Source: Deltaproteobacteria bacterium
GTDB taxonomy: Bacteria; Desulfobacterota; Syntrophia; Syntrophales; UBA2210
DNA length: 45,694 nucleotides
Assembly (NCBI GenBank): GCA_016935935.1
Contig: JAFGPZ010000134.1
Span: 1-45,694, forward strand
Direction: 5' to 3'
Part shown: in pieces, positions 17,609 to 25,337 of the stretch
Layout: every line of letters starts with the position of its first letter
How positions within the stretch are numbered: position 1 is the stretch's first letter
Position numbers and translations under genes: made by a program
Notes under the pieces: generated by a model
Databases searched by the model: none
Seen by the model: only the letters and a program-made list of their open reading frames with translations
What the model was told of the DNA's origin: nothing

Positions 17609-18748
17609 CTATTTAATCATTTCTATAAAGGCTTCCAGTCTTGTTCGTACCGATGCTTTCGGCATTCCCGCCACCGTTTCCACGGTCATAAACGGAATAT
17701 CCTTTTCCTTCATTGCCTTCTCTATAAGGAACTGCTGGAACCAGTCGGGCTGACAATATTTCGTTAGGAAAAAGATAATTCCGTCCAAACGGTATTTTGT
17801 ATTAATTTCATCAATGTTCTGGATTCTTTCTTTGGTAGTATATTTTGTGGAATGAGGAACATTTCCGAGGTATCGCTCTGCCAGGGCCTCCAGTATATTC
17901 GGTTTTACAACCACTTCCCCATCGTAGTAGCGTGCACCCTGGCACAACTCATCATGAACGACATCTGCACCCATTTCTTCAATCATCTGAATGAAATTCG
18001 GGAACGTTTTGCCGGCACATTCTTCAAAGATATGACTCCATGCCATAATTCTTGGCCGTTTTTCCTTTTGGGGAGGATCCCACTTAGGTATTTCCTCAAG
18101 CAATTCCGCCAGCATTTTATTATGCAGGTCTTTAGGCATTACCAAACCCGCTTTCATTACAGAGAAAACCTGACTGCCCAGAATGGGCGGATTATCCACC
18201 AACCTCATTTCGTAAAGGTTTTTCACCAATCTACGGTTTTCATTATACACTTCAACAGCATTTCTGATGTCATCATCGGTGATGTCTTTGCCGATGAATT
18301 TCCCTACACGCTTCCTCAAGTCATCAATGCTCGCAATATAAAATTTAATCGATCCCTCATCCTGCTGATCAGGATGCATCATGAAATCGAAGAAGGGAGG
18401 CAGTGGTTTGCATTTCTCTGCCCAGACCTCACACGCGGTTTTCGTTTGAGAGCAAGCATCATTGAAGATGACACCGTCAAGATATTCATACACTCCGGCT
18501 ATCCCTTGTCCGGCTAACGACAGGCTGTAGTCACAAAATGTCTCAGGTGTATAGACCTTCCCCATCCTAAGGTCTTCGGTGTCCTCACTTTCTGTCAACT
18601 GAACAGGTATGATCCCTCCTGCATACAATATCTCCTCCGGCATGAGGGAATAGATATAGCCAAAAATCTTTTTCCCTTCTTTTTTCCATTGCCAAGCCAA
18701 AGAGTGCCTATCATTATAAATTTTTTCAAAATCACTTATTTTGACCAT
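17609..18748 (-). CDS. 2-hydroxyacyl-CoA dehydratase / benzoyl-CoA reductase subunit, BcrC/BzdN-like, 379 aa (Module I)
   Basis: Member of the HgdB/BcrC family (2-hydroxyglutaryl-CoA dehydratase D-component). It has the family's conserved cysteines, C72 (ETFCDYS), C99 or C106 (NDACSQTKTAC) and C332 (TKYCQPDW), which normally hold a [4Fe-4S] cluster, and the C-terminal RTRLEAFIEM. Length equals that of BcrC/BzdN (about 380). With the larger subunit upstream and two activators downstream the set matches a class I benzoyl-CoA reductase in composition. Sequence alone cannot separate aromatic-ring reduction from 2-hydroxyacyl-CoA dehydration. RBS GGAG precedes ATG 18748. Confidence 0.9.
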   Translation of the reverse strand: MVKISDFEKIYNDRHSLAWQWKKEGKKIFGYIYSLMPEEILYAGGIIPVQLTESEDTEDLRMGKVYTPETFCDYSLSLAGQGIAGVYEYLDGVIFNDACSQTKTACEVWAEKCKPLPPFFDFMMHPDQQDEGSIKFYIASIDDLRKRVGKFIGKDITDDDIRNAVEVYNENRRLVKNLYEMRLVDNPPILGSQVFSVMKAGLVMPKDLHNKMLAELLEEIPKWDPPQKEKRPRIMAWSHIFEECAGKTFPNFIQMIEEMGADVVHDELCQGARYYDGEVVVKPNILEALAERYLGNVPHSTKYTTKERIQNIDEINTKYRLDGIIFFLTKYCQPDWFQQFLIEKAMKEKDIPFMTVETVAGMPKASVRTRLEAFIEMIK

Positions 18749-18784
18749 TGTTTATCTCCTTTATTAATAATACCTTCTGAACCG

Positions 18785-20089
18785 CTATTGCAACCTCTCC
18801 AAGGTGTTGAAGAATGAATCTATCTTCGCCATTGTCTGTGACTGGGAGAAAGAGCGGTCATCACAGTGCTCGCCGGCAAAACTCATGGTCGGCTTCCCTG
18901 TACGCTCTCGGTAAACCTGCTCCCTCATCGGCATCGAGCGGGTGCAAATCTGACATGAACGGTTTGTGAAAAAAACTGCACCATCCAGATCATACTTCTC
19001 TGTCGCCAACACATACTGATCAAGCATATGCTTCTGACTTCTCACCATGCTGCTGTTTGCCAGACGGAGGAAAATCGCCTCGTCGGGCTTCTCCGGATCG
19101 AGCTCGTAGACAGGCTCTAAGTTGAAGTGCCTATCAAAAAGGTTGCTCAGCCAGAAGGTACTGGGATACGATTCGATTGCCAAGGTACCGCCCCTGTCAT
19201 GGAAAATACGCATAATTCCCGTCCAGAACCAGGGCGGAAGCTCGGTATAAAGCAAACGGAATTTCTCATTGGGATTAATCCCTATTTTATGCTTCACCCG
19301 GAATTCCACTTCCTTGGCAACGAGTTCATAATATTTTTTTGCCTCAGGGCGCCCTAAATAGGCGGCCAGATAAAACGCATCCGCCATGGCCTGTATTGTG
19401 CTCCAGGGACTGGGTCTGGCAACACGCGCAGCGACGACTTTATCAACATATAGTTGCTGCGTGTCCATCGACAGTTTGACCGTTTCCTTAAACCTGTCCC
19501 AGTCAAGTTTTTTTCCGGTGTGTTCTGAAATGAAGTTGAGCGCCTTTCTTATCTGGCTTTTACCGAATTCGATCACATAATCCGGCATCCTTTCATCCGA
19601 TTCAGGAATCGGATAGTAAAACGGGAAGAAGGGCACTCCTTTATAATAATCCGTATAAATATCCCACAGTCTTGCATGCGTATCACACATGTTGCATGCA
19701 CCGATGATAATATCTGGAGCTGGCAAAGGCCCGTATTCTCCGTCCTGCGCAAACAAAAGGCCGCTTGCCAGCCTGTCATATGAGCACAGATCTGGGTTTA
19801 GTCCCTCAGACTCGGCCAAATCCAGATATCTCCTCTGCTTACGTTTGGCTGCAGTGTAAACGCAATAATTGTCTGAGGGTACAACCAGAATGCAATCTTC
19901 AAAACTATAGACCAACTCACCTGCTCCAAATCCAGGTGCATAAATTACGGTTTTACCATTATCCTTTGCAGGAATGACCTCTTCTTTGTAGTATTTTCTG
20001 GTCTGAGAGATACGGTATTTCTCTCGCTCCTGTACAATTTTCTGCAATTCAGCCTGAACATTTGCAGTTTCTTCTTCTTGATAAGCCAT
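18785..20089 (-). CDS. 2-hydroxyacyl-CoA dehydratase / benzoyl-CoA reductase subunit, BcrB/BzdO-like, 434 aa (Module I)
   Basis: Larger catalytic subunit of the HgdA/BcrB family. Conserved cysteine sites are C102 (DLCSYDR), C132/C135 (GACNMCDTH) and C379/C382 (NRSCQICTRS). Segments VIYAPGFGAGELVY at the start and YDLDGAVFFTNRSC near the end are typical of BcrB/BzdO-like proteins. It is the first gene of Module I, with TGGAGG eight bases before ATG 20089, and starts about 105 nt downstream of the transcription start predicted for sigma-54 promoter C. It overlaps no neighbour; the BcrC-like gene follows after 36 bp. The extra cysteine in the NMC and QIC motifs may reflect altered cluster coordination. 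Confidence 0.9.
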   Translation of the reverse strand: MAYQEEETANVQAELQKIVQEREKYRISQTRKYYKEEVIPAKDNGKTVIYAPGFGAGELVYSFEDCILVVPSDNYCVYTAAKRKQRRYLDLAESEGLNPDLCSYDRLASGLLFAQDGEYGPLPAPDIIIGACNMCDTHARLWDIYTDYYKGVPFFPFYYPIPESDERMPDYVIEFGKSQIRKALNFISEHTGKKLDWDRFKETVKLSMDTQQLYVDKVVAARVARPSPWSTIQAMADAFYLAAYLGRPEAKKYYELVAKEVEFRVKHKIGINPNEKFRLLYTELPPWFWTGIMRIFHDRGGTLAIESYPSTFWLSNLFDRHFNLEPVYELDPEKPDEAIFLRLANSSMVRSQKHMLDQYVLATEKYDLDGAVFFTNRSCQICTRSMPMREQVYRERTGKPTMSFAGEHCDDRSFSQSQTMAKIDSFFNTLERLQ

Positions 20090-20187
20090 TTAATCCTCCA
20101 TGTTTTACTTTTAATGTAAGATGTTGTGTCTTATTCAGACGTTATTAATTACGTATAGTTGAATGCCTATGCATATGACACCTTTTT

Positions 20188-20222
20188 GATGGCATGTATA
20201 CTTTTGCAATATACATGCCATC
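20188..20222. repeat. Inverted repeat embracing sigma-54 promoter C
   Basis: GATGGCATGTATA (20188-20200) and TATACATGCCATC (20210-20222) are perfect 13-bp arms around a 9-bp centre. The right arm contains the -24 element and the centre contains the -12 GC of promoter C, so the whole promoter lies in a potential cruciform or operator. Confidence 0.7.
20204..20221 (-). promoter_or_regulatory. Sigma-54 promoter C (Module I)
   Basis: The minus strand reads ATGGCATGTATATTGCAA, GG at 20219-20218 and GC at 20207-20206, spacing ten. The palindrome edge is 66 bp upstream of the GG. Confidence 0.82.
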
Positions 20223-20284
20223 GCCCCCAACGCACTTTCAGCTTTAATTACATGTAGTTAACGACTAATAACATAGCGAAATAT

Positions 20285-20315
20285 AATCATTTGTTTATAT
20301 CGCGAACAATTGTTG
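20285..20315. promoter_or_regulatory. Activator-binding palindrome C (one strong half-site)
   Basis: The right arm GAACAATTGTTG (20304-20315) is a perfect consensus half. The left arm AATCATTTGTTT (20285-20296) is degenerate. It has the same 12-7-12 spacing and is placed 66 bp upstream of promoter C. Confidence 0.65.
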
Positions 20316-20349
20316 CAAATCATTCATTTGATAAGCATCATCCGATCGA

Positions 20350-20883
20350 TCATTTCTGATTTTTTACCGGTTCCATTCCAATATCCAGATATTTCTTAGC
20401 CAGATCAATATATACCTGCTTACCCCAATTCCATAACTTCATATCCTTATCCTGTAGTTCTCGTACGACTACGGAAGGATTCCCAGCTACCACCACTCTC
20501 GGCGGGATCGTCTGTTTCATCTTGACGATACATCCTTCGGCAAGAATCGCCCACTCTCCAATCTCAGACCGTATACTGACTACGGAACCCATACCTACAA
20601 CAGCTTGATTCGCGATGAACTTGCTATGTACGATTGCACCGTGACCTATAGTGACCTTTTCACCAATTATGTTCATCTCTTCTGGAGGTGCGTGAAGAAT
20701 AGCTCCTTCTTCAACAGCCGTGCCGTCTCCTATTTCAATCCTGCCGTAATCACCCCTTATTATGGCTCCATGTCCAATATAGCAATTGTTACCAATGGTC
20801 ACATCGCCGATGACGAGAGCACTATCACTGACATAGGAATCTCGGCCGACTGATGGTTGCTTTCCGTCGAATTTATACAGCAT
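20350..20883 (-). CDS. Gamma-carbonic-anhydrase-like left-handed beta-helix protein, 177 aa
   Basis: Hexapeptide-repeat trimer protein of the gamma-carbonic anhydrase/PaaY/CaiE group. Repeats run through residues 15-125 (DVTIGNNCYIGHGAIIRG and others). The metal-binding histidines H64, H81 and H86 are in the canonical H and HxxxxH arrangement. PaaY and CaiE relatives occur in CoA-thioester pathways, where PaaY acts as a thioesterase; that role is only suggested here by context. It is the last gene of the Module II transcript. Palindrome C and promoter C of the next operon start just after its stop codon. Confidence 0.85.
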   Translation of the reverse strand: MLYKFDGKQPSVGRDSYVSDSALVIGDVTIGNNCYIGHGAIIRGDYGRIEIGDGTAVEEGAILHAPPEEMNIIGEKVTIGHGAIVHSKFIANQAVVGMGSVVSIRSEIGEWAILAEGCIVKMKQTIPPRVVVAGNPSVVVRELQDKDMKLWNWGKQVYIDLAKKYLDIGMEPVKNQK

Positions 20884-21054
20884 AATAACATCCTTTCTAT
20901 AGGTCTTTGAATAATCTCATTATTAAACTTACATCCGGCTATAAACGAACTCATTTTTTATTAAACGCTTTTTTATGATCGTTAGTAATAATTTAGAGAG
21001 AACTACTTCATCGAACAATGATTTTATCATCACTGTCCTTGATTGACGATGTAG

Positions 21055-21381
21055 CTATTGCCAATTGTCTATTCCGAACAAGCATCTCACCTCATGCCAC
21101 GATATCTTTTTGGATGTAACATAATGATAATATCTTATTCGGCCATAAGCTGATGGATGTTTTTTAAAGATCAAGCATGCTTTAGATTGAGTTGTATGCG
21201 TTTTATTTTTTATCAACTGAGCCGATATGGCTGATTGTTTCGCTCCCGGTATAAACCGCAGCAGAGAATCAACAGTATCAGGTCTCGACCCGGATACGAT
21301 CCAAAACACATCAGCAGCCAAATCATCAAGATGCATGGCTACGTACGTCCCGGGAACTCTGGTGAAATTCTTGTCAGTCAT
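21055..21381 (-). CDS. Unrecognised ORF, about 108 aa
   Basis: The ORF begins MTDKNFTRVPGTYVAMHL at ATG 21381, 26 bp after the SDR stop, and ends at 21055. I do not recognise a family. The first 55 or so residues look protein-like (a TYVAMHLDDLAADVFWIVSG segment), while the rest is rich in Lys, His and Tyr, as might follow a frameshift or truncation. It could be the broken 5-prime end of a former operon member. Position between the SDR and the beta-helix gene is the only support for expression. Confidence 0.3.
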   Translation of the reverse strand: MTDKNFTRVPGTYVAMHLDDLAADVFWIVSGSRPDTVDSLLRFIPGAKQSAISAQLIKNKTHTTQSKACLIFKKHPSAYGRIRYYHYVTSKKISWHEVRCLFGIDNWQ

Positions 21382-21407
21382 AATTAAAGATTTCAATCAT
21401 TTTCTTT

Positions 21408-22175
21408 TTACTTGGCCGGCAGTTGGGCAGCTCCATCCAACATGATCGTCGTGCCGTTCAGATAAGGATTTTCCACAATGGATCGCGCCAATAAGGCAAA
21501 CTCCAATGGTCTTCCAAGCCGTTTGGGAAATGGGATATGCTCGACAATCATTTGTTTGAACGACTCTGGCATACCGCTTGACATGGGTGTTTCAAAGAGT
21601 CCCGGGGCAATGGTCACAACCCGCATGCCATACTCCCCGATCTCACGGGCGATGGGAAGTGTCATGCCGACCACACCGGCCTTGGATGCACTGTAGGCCG
21701 CCTGCCCCACCTGACCGGAGAATGCTGCACCGGACGAAGTGTTGACAATAACGCCACGCTCATTGTTTTCGTCGGATTCGTTTTTCATCATTGCATGTAC
21801 GGCACAACAGATCATGTTCATAGTGCCTATCAAATTAATCTGAATGACCTTATTGAACATGTCCATTGGAAAGGTGCCTCTTTTCGAATAGACTTTAGCT
21901 CCACTGACGATACCGGCGCAGTTTATCGCAATATTAACCTCGCCAAACTCTTTAACCGTCGCATCCACAGCCGCCTGCACCGAGTTGCCATCTGTTACAT
22001 CGGTTTTACAGTATACAACTGCACCGGCGAATTCGCTGACAAGTGAATTTCCTTTCTCCTCATCCAGATCGAAAATCCCTACTCTCGCGCCGGACTCCAA
22101 AAACAACCGCACACAAGCCTCTCCGAGACCCGATGCACCACCACTGATAACGACCACTTTATTTTTGATTTGCAT
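21408..22175 (-). CDS. HSD10-type 3-hydroxyacyl-CoA dehydrogenase (SDR), 255 aa
   Basis: SDR closely resembling the HSD17B10 (type II 3-hydroxyacyl-CoA dehydrogenase) family. It has the SGGASGLG cofactor motif, a run RGVIVNTSSGAAFSGQVGQAAYSASKAGVVGMTLPIARE containing catalytic Ser, Tyr and Lys, and APGLFETPM plus FPKRLGRPLEFALL and ENPYLNGTTIMLDGA at the C-terminus. HSD10 relatives oxidise 2-methyl-3-hydroxybutyryl-CoA and 3-hydroxyacyl-CoAs with NAD, a good fit to the crotonase encoded immediately upstream. I chose ATG 22175 (AAGGG upstream, 16 bp after the crotonase stop) instead of 22235, which would overlap the crotonase gene. Confidence 0.9.
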   Translation of the reverse strand: MQIKNKVVVISGGASGLGEACVRLFLESGARVGIFDLDEEKGNSLVSEFAGAVVYCKTDVTDGNSVQAAVDATVKEFGEVNIAINCAGIVSGAKVYSKRGTFPMDMFNKVIQINLIGTMNMICCAVHAMMKNESDENNERGVIVNTSSGAAFSGQVGQAAYSASKAGVVGMTLPIAREIGEYGMRVVTIAPGLFETPMSSGMPESFKQMIVEHIPFPKRLGRPLEFALLARSIVENPYLNGTTIMLDGAAQLPAK

Positions 22176-22191
22176 TTCAATGACCCTTCTA

Positions 22192-22980
22192 TCAGTAACC
22201 CTTGAATTCCGGTTTTCGTTTCTCTGCAAAGGCATTTAAGCCCTCTTGCAGATCGTATGAACGCATGTGTTGCCGTAGATTCAAGATCTCATGACGCAGA
22301 GCCGCTTCCTGAGACTGATCCAGGGAGGCATTGGCTACTTCCTTCATTCTGCGAAGAACCAAAGGACTCTTTACTGCAAGCTTCTGGATTAATGTCTCCA
22401 CTTCTTCGATAAGAGTTTCATCCGGCACGACCCGATTCACCAGCCCGAACCTCTCCAACTCTGCTGCTGAGAAAAAATCACCGGTGAACAGCAGGTATTT
22501 GGCACGGTTGAGCCCTATCTTCCTAGGCAAAACTGCTGCTCCTCCTGCACCCGGACATACTCCAAAATTGGAGTGGGCATCACCGATTTTGGCGCTTTCG
22601 GCCGCGTAGATGATATCACAGCACATTGCAAGTTCCAGCCCGCCTGCCAAAGTCAAGCCGTTGAGCGCGGCGATCACGGGCTTTGGCACCCTCCTCATGA
22701 GTCCAAATACATCTTCAAACCGATCAAGCAAGTCTTTTGCCCCAGCTTCTGATCCTTTCAGAGAAGTAAGTAACCCCTTGAGATCCGCACCGGCACAAAA
22801 AGCAGGTCCGTTACCGGTCAGCACAATGGCTTTTATACTGTCGTCTGATTGACACTTAGTGATCGATGTCTCCAGATCATCCAACAACTGCATTGAAATC
22901 GCGTTCATATTTTTCGGTCTATCCAATATAATCCATGCGCCTGCTCCCCTTAAATCTAATTGGATGGTCTTGTATTGCAT
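22192..22980 (-). CDS. Enoyl-CoA hydratase/isomerase (crotonase) with one catalytic Glu replaced, 262 aa
   Basis: Crotonase-fold protein with oxyanion-hole segments FCAGADLKG (residues 61-69) and GLTLAGGLELAM. Glu116, equivalent to Glu144 of rat hydratase, is present. The second catalytic Glu (rat Glu164) falls on His136 in IGDAHSNFGVCPGAGG. Single-Glu crotonases include isomerases, hydrolases and lyases, so simple water addition to a 2-enoyl-CoA is not assured. It lies between the activator ATPase (50 bp upstream) and the HSD10-type SDR, in the Module II operon, and would act on the product of the dehydratase/reductase. Confidence 0.88.
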   Translation of the reverse strand: MQYKTIQLDLRGAGAWIILDRPKNMNAISMQLLDDLETSITKCQSDDSIKAIVLTGNGPAFCAGADLKGLLTSLKGSEAGAKDLLDRFEDVFGLMRRVPKPVIAALNGLTLAGGLELAMCCDIIYAAESAKIGDAHSNFGVCPGAGGAAVLPRKIGLNRAKYLLFTGDFFSAAELERFGLVNRVVPDETLIEEVETLIQKLAVKSPLVLRRMKEVANASLDQSQEAALRHEILNLRQHMRSYDLQEGLNAFAEKRKPEFKGY

Positions 22981-23030
22981 GCTCTTTCCTTTCTGTTTAT
23001 TACCTGTAATGTCGGTTATCGCGCTTACGT

Positions 23031-23867
23031 TTAATTCGAAGCATAGTCTTGTGCGAACAGGGCAGCCCCTATGGCACCGATAATTTGAGGATCTTTGGGT
23101 ACATGTATAGATATGTTCATTACTTTTTCTAATGCCCTCACCATTCCGATATTTTTCGCCACACCACCTGTCATGATCACGGGTTTCACCAGACCAACGC
23201 GACCAATCATACCTGCAACTCTCCTGGCAATCGAATTATGTATGGCTCCCAAGACATCATATTTATCTTCCCCTTGAGCAATAAGAGATATAATTTCCGT
23301 TTCGGCAAAAACCACACACATGCTGGAAATTTCGATATCCTTCTGTGCCTTGAGTGACAATTCGCCGATCTGCTCAAGCTCAAAACCGAGCGCCCTGGCC
23401 ATAACTTCGAGAAACTGTCCGGTCCCGGCTGCACATTTGTCATTCATAGCAAAATTTATTACGTTACCTTTTTCATCCAATGCTATAACCTTGCTGTCCT
23501 GGCCCCCGATATCGATCACCATTCTCCCTTCGGGATAAACATAGTTTGCACCTCTTGCATGGCAGGTGATTTCTGTTATGGCCTTGTCGGCAAAATCAAG
23601 TTTTCGCCGTCCATATCCGGTACCTACGGTATAAGTAATATTCTCGCGACAAAGTCCTGTCGATTCAAATACGTTCCCTATAGCTAATTCTACGGCTTTC
23701 TGGCTGACGTAATCAAGTTGCACGACACTGTCTGCTATGATTTCTTTTTTCCCATCCATGATAACGGCCTTTGCTGTGAGAGAACCGCTGTCAACCCCCA
23801 TGGTTAATGGAGAGGCGTATTTATTAATCTTTGTACTAATATTCAAGGCGTTCACACTTTTTGCCAT
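23031..23867 (-). CDS. Activator ATPase (HgdC/BcrA type) of Module II, 278 aa
   Basis: ASKHA-fold activator with GVDSGSLTAKAV (residues 24-35), intact DIGGQDSK at 119-126, and cluster cysteines C145 (NDKCAAGTG) and C184 (SSMCVVFAETE). Unlike Module I, only one activator is encoded, as in homodimeric HgdC-type systems. I chose ATG 23867 (GGGAG about 12 bases upstream); a longer frame starting with TTG at 23951 would run into the REP-like hairpin and is unlikely. It follows the two catalytic subunits and precedes the crotonase in one transcript. Confidence 0.92.
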   Translation of the reverse strand: MAKSVNALNISTKINKYASPLTMGVDSGSLTAKAVIMDGKKEIIADSVVQLDYVSQKAVELAIGNVFESTGLCRENITYTVGTGYGRRKLDFADKAITEITCHARGANYVYPEGRMVIDIGGQDSKVIALDEKGNVINFAMNDKCAAGTGQFLEVMARALGFELEQIGELSLKAQKDIEISSMCVVFAETEIISLIAQGEDKYDVLGAIHNSIARRVAGMIGRVGLVKPVIMTGGVAKNIGMVRALEKVMNISIHVPKDPQIIGAIGAALFAQDYASN

Positions 23868-23936
23868 TGTCTTGTTCGCTCCCGTCACCGGCTTCTTTAC
23901 CAAATAATGAGCAACATACCACTTAAACTCGGGGTA

Positions 23937-23964
23937 AACTCCTCGCGGCAAGCCGCGGGGAGTT
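23937..23964. repeat. REP-like hairpin 1 (core CGGCAAGCCG)
   Basis: AACTCCTCGCGGC and GCCGCGGGGAGTT pair around an AA loop, with one T-G wobble. It sits between the BcrB-like gene and its activator. The same GGC-AA-GCC type core recurs at 35282-35311 and, decayed, at 28749-28778. Confidence 0.6.
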
Positions 23965-23988
23965 CGGCAAGCACCTGTTTATCTTCAC

Positions 23989-25299
23989 TTATCGCCGGTT
24001 CTTTTTTGCGTCTAGGCTTTCGAGAAGGGCTTCGATACGAGTGTTGACTACTTCGTCCTGATAAAAGGATTCATCAACCATATCCCCTTCGAACATCGTA
24101 GACTGAATTCCCATTGTACGCCTCAGTTCTTCGGCCATGAGAAAATGTGACCGATCGAATGAGCGGCATGTTCTTGCAGAATGAAATACCATTCCGTCAA
24201 TGGAGTAAAATTCGCACAACTCTTTCAGTTTCTTGATCGTGATTGGATACCCCATGTTAAGCTGACATTCAAGGTGATTGATCGCTATTCCCTCCAGCGG
24301 ATCTTCAGGATCGATCACATCCGGCTCTTGCCAGAAGGACTGGTGGGTGTATCGGCCGGCTATCACACTGGCGTTAAAACCGGCAAACTTTTCTCCTATC
24401 CAGCCCAGCTTGTTCCAGTTCATGATTCCTTCCCAAAACAGGCGATACTTTTCGTTAGGAATTGAGGTTACGCCATTGGTGATTCTATCTTTCACCTCAT
24501 CCCTTGCCGCCTTCAGGCATTCCACTGTCCCCGGCCATGCTGTTAGATAATTGACCGGTGCTATAAAAATACTCCAATCAAAAAAATTGGCGGGTGCCGG
24601 TATGGCCTTGCACATCTGCATTGCTTCATTACGCAGTTGGCCACATTTTTTGGTAATAGCCATCAGCTCCCTGAACTTATCCCAGTTAAAGGGACGTCCG
24701 GTTATCTCTTCGAGAAAACGGATCATATCCTTGAGCTGCCTTACGACATACTTGACGATCGATTCAAATTCTTCTCCCTTCATATATGTGGAGCCGTTGC
24801 GTCCCATGTGGTAGGGAGATTGGACATTGAACCAGGGAACCTTTTTCCCGAACATCCGCTCGATGGCCCAATCCCACTGCGGCCCGCTGGTACACCCCGG
24901 ATAGAAGGTGACGATGGCGTCCGGCATCGGTATCTCAGTCGCAATCGGGCCAGCTTGCAGATCCTCTGGAACCCCGCGATCACCAAACATGACGCATCCG
25001 AGCTGGGTTCTGGAATAGGAGCAACACTCACGACTGTAGCCGCGCCGTTCGGCATATTCCTGCGGTTCTTTCTCCTCGTGCCGCGCCGCCACTCGCGCTC
25101 CATAGCCTTCTCCATGGATCCACGCCATGTCCTGTGCCATCATGAACGGCCCGATAGGCAGGCCCGTCGTATAGACGACCATCTTACCGTCATCCTTTGC
25201 ATGCATCAGATCTGTCCAATATTCGTTGACCAGCTTGTTCACCATTTTCCCGGAATTAAGTCTATTCGTTAATAATTGCTTCTTTTCCTGTGCGCTCAT
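23989..25299 (-). CDS. 2-hydroxyacyl-CoA dehydratase / benzoyl-CoA reductase subunit, BcrB/BzdO-like, 436 aa (Module II)
   Basis: HgdA/BcrB-family subunit. Conserved cysteines are C92/C93 (RECCSYSR), C136 (YPGCTSG) and C378 (ARTCRSFDRSH), in the same relative places as in the Module I homologue. GKMVVYTTGLPIGPF at the N-terminus and SIDGMVFHSARTC near the C-terminus are typical. The two large subunits share fold and cysteine positions but are clearly diverged, so the modules probably act on different thioesters. It follows the smaller subunit by 38 bp. ATG 25299 is preceded by GGAGGT. Confidence 0.9.
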   Translation of the reverse strand: MSAQEKKQLLTNRLNSGKMVNKLVNEYWTDLMHAKDDGKMVVYTTGLPIGPFMMAQDMAWIHGEGYGARVAARHEEKEPQEYAERRGYSRECCSYSRTQLGCVMFGDRGVPEDLQAGPIATEIPMPDAIVTFYPGCTSGPQWDWAIERMFGKKVPWFNVQSPYHMGRNGSTYMKGEEFESIVKYVVRQLKDMIRFLEEITGRPFNWDKFRELMAITKKCGQLRNEAMQMCKAIPAPANFFDWSIFIAPVNYLTAWPGTVECLKAARDEVKDRITNGVTSIPNEKYRLFWEGIMNWNKLGWIGEKFAGFNASVIAGRYTHQSFWQEPDVIDPEDPLEGIAINHLECQLNMGYPITIKKLKELCEFYSIDGMVFHSARTCRSFDRSHFLMAEELRRTMGIQSTMFEGDMVDESFYQDEVVNTRIEALLESLDAKKNRR

Positions 25300-25337
25300 A
25301 TATTTACCTCCACATTTCTCGGCTTGTTTGTGTTTCT

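Noticed and set aside
23868..23951. N-terminal extension of the Module II activator from a TTG start
   Set aside because: The extension is translated from the REP-like hairpin region and the family fold begins after the ATG at 23867, which has a ribosome-binding site.
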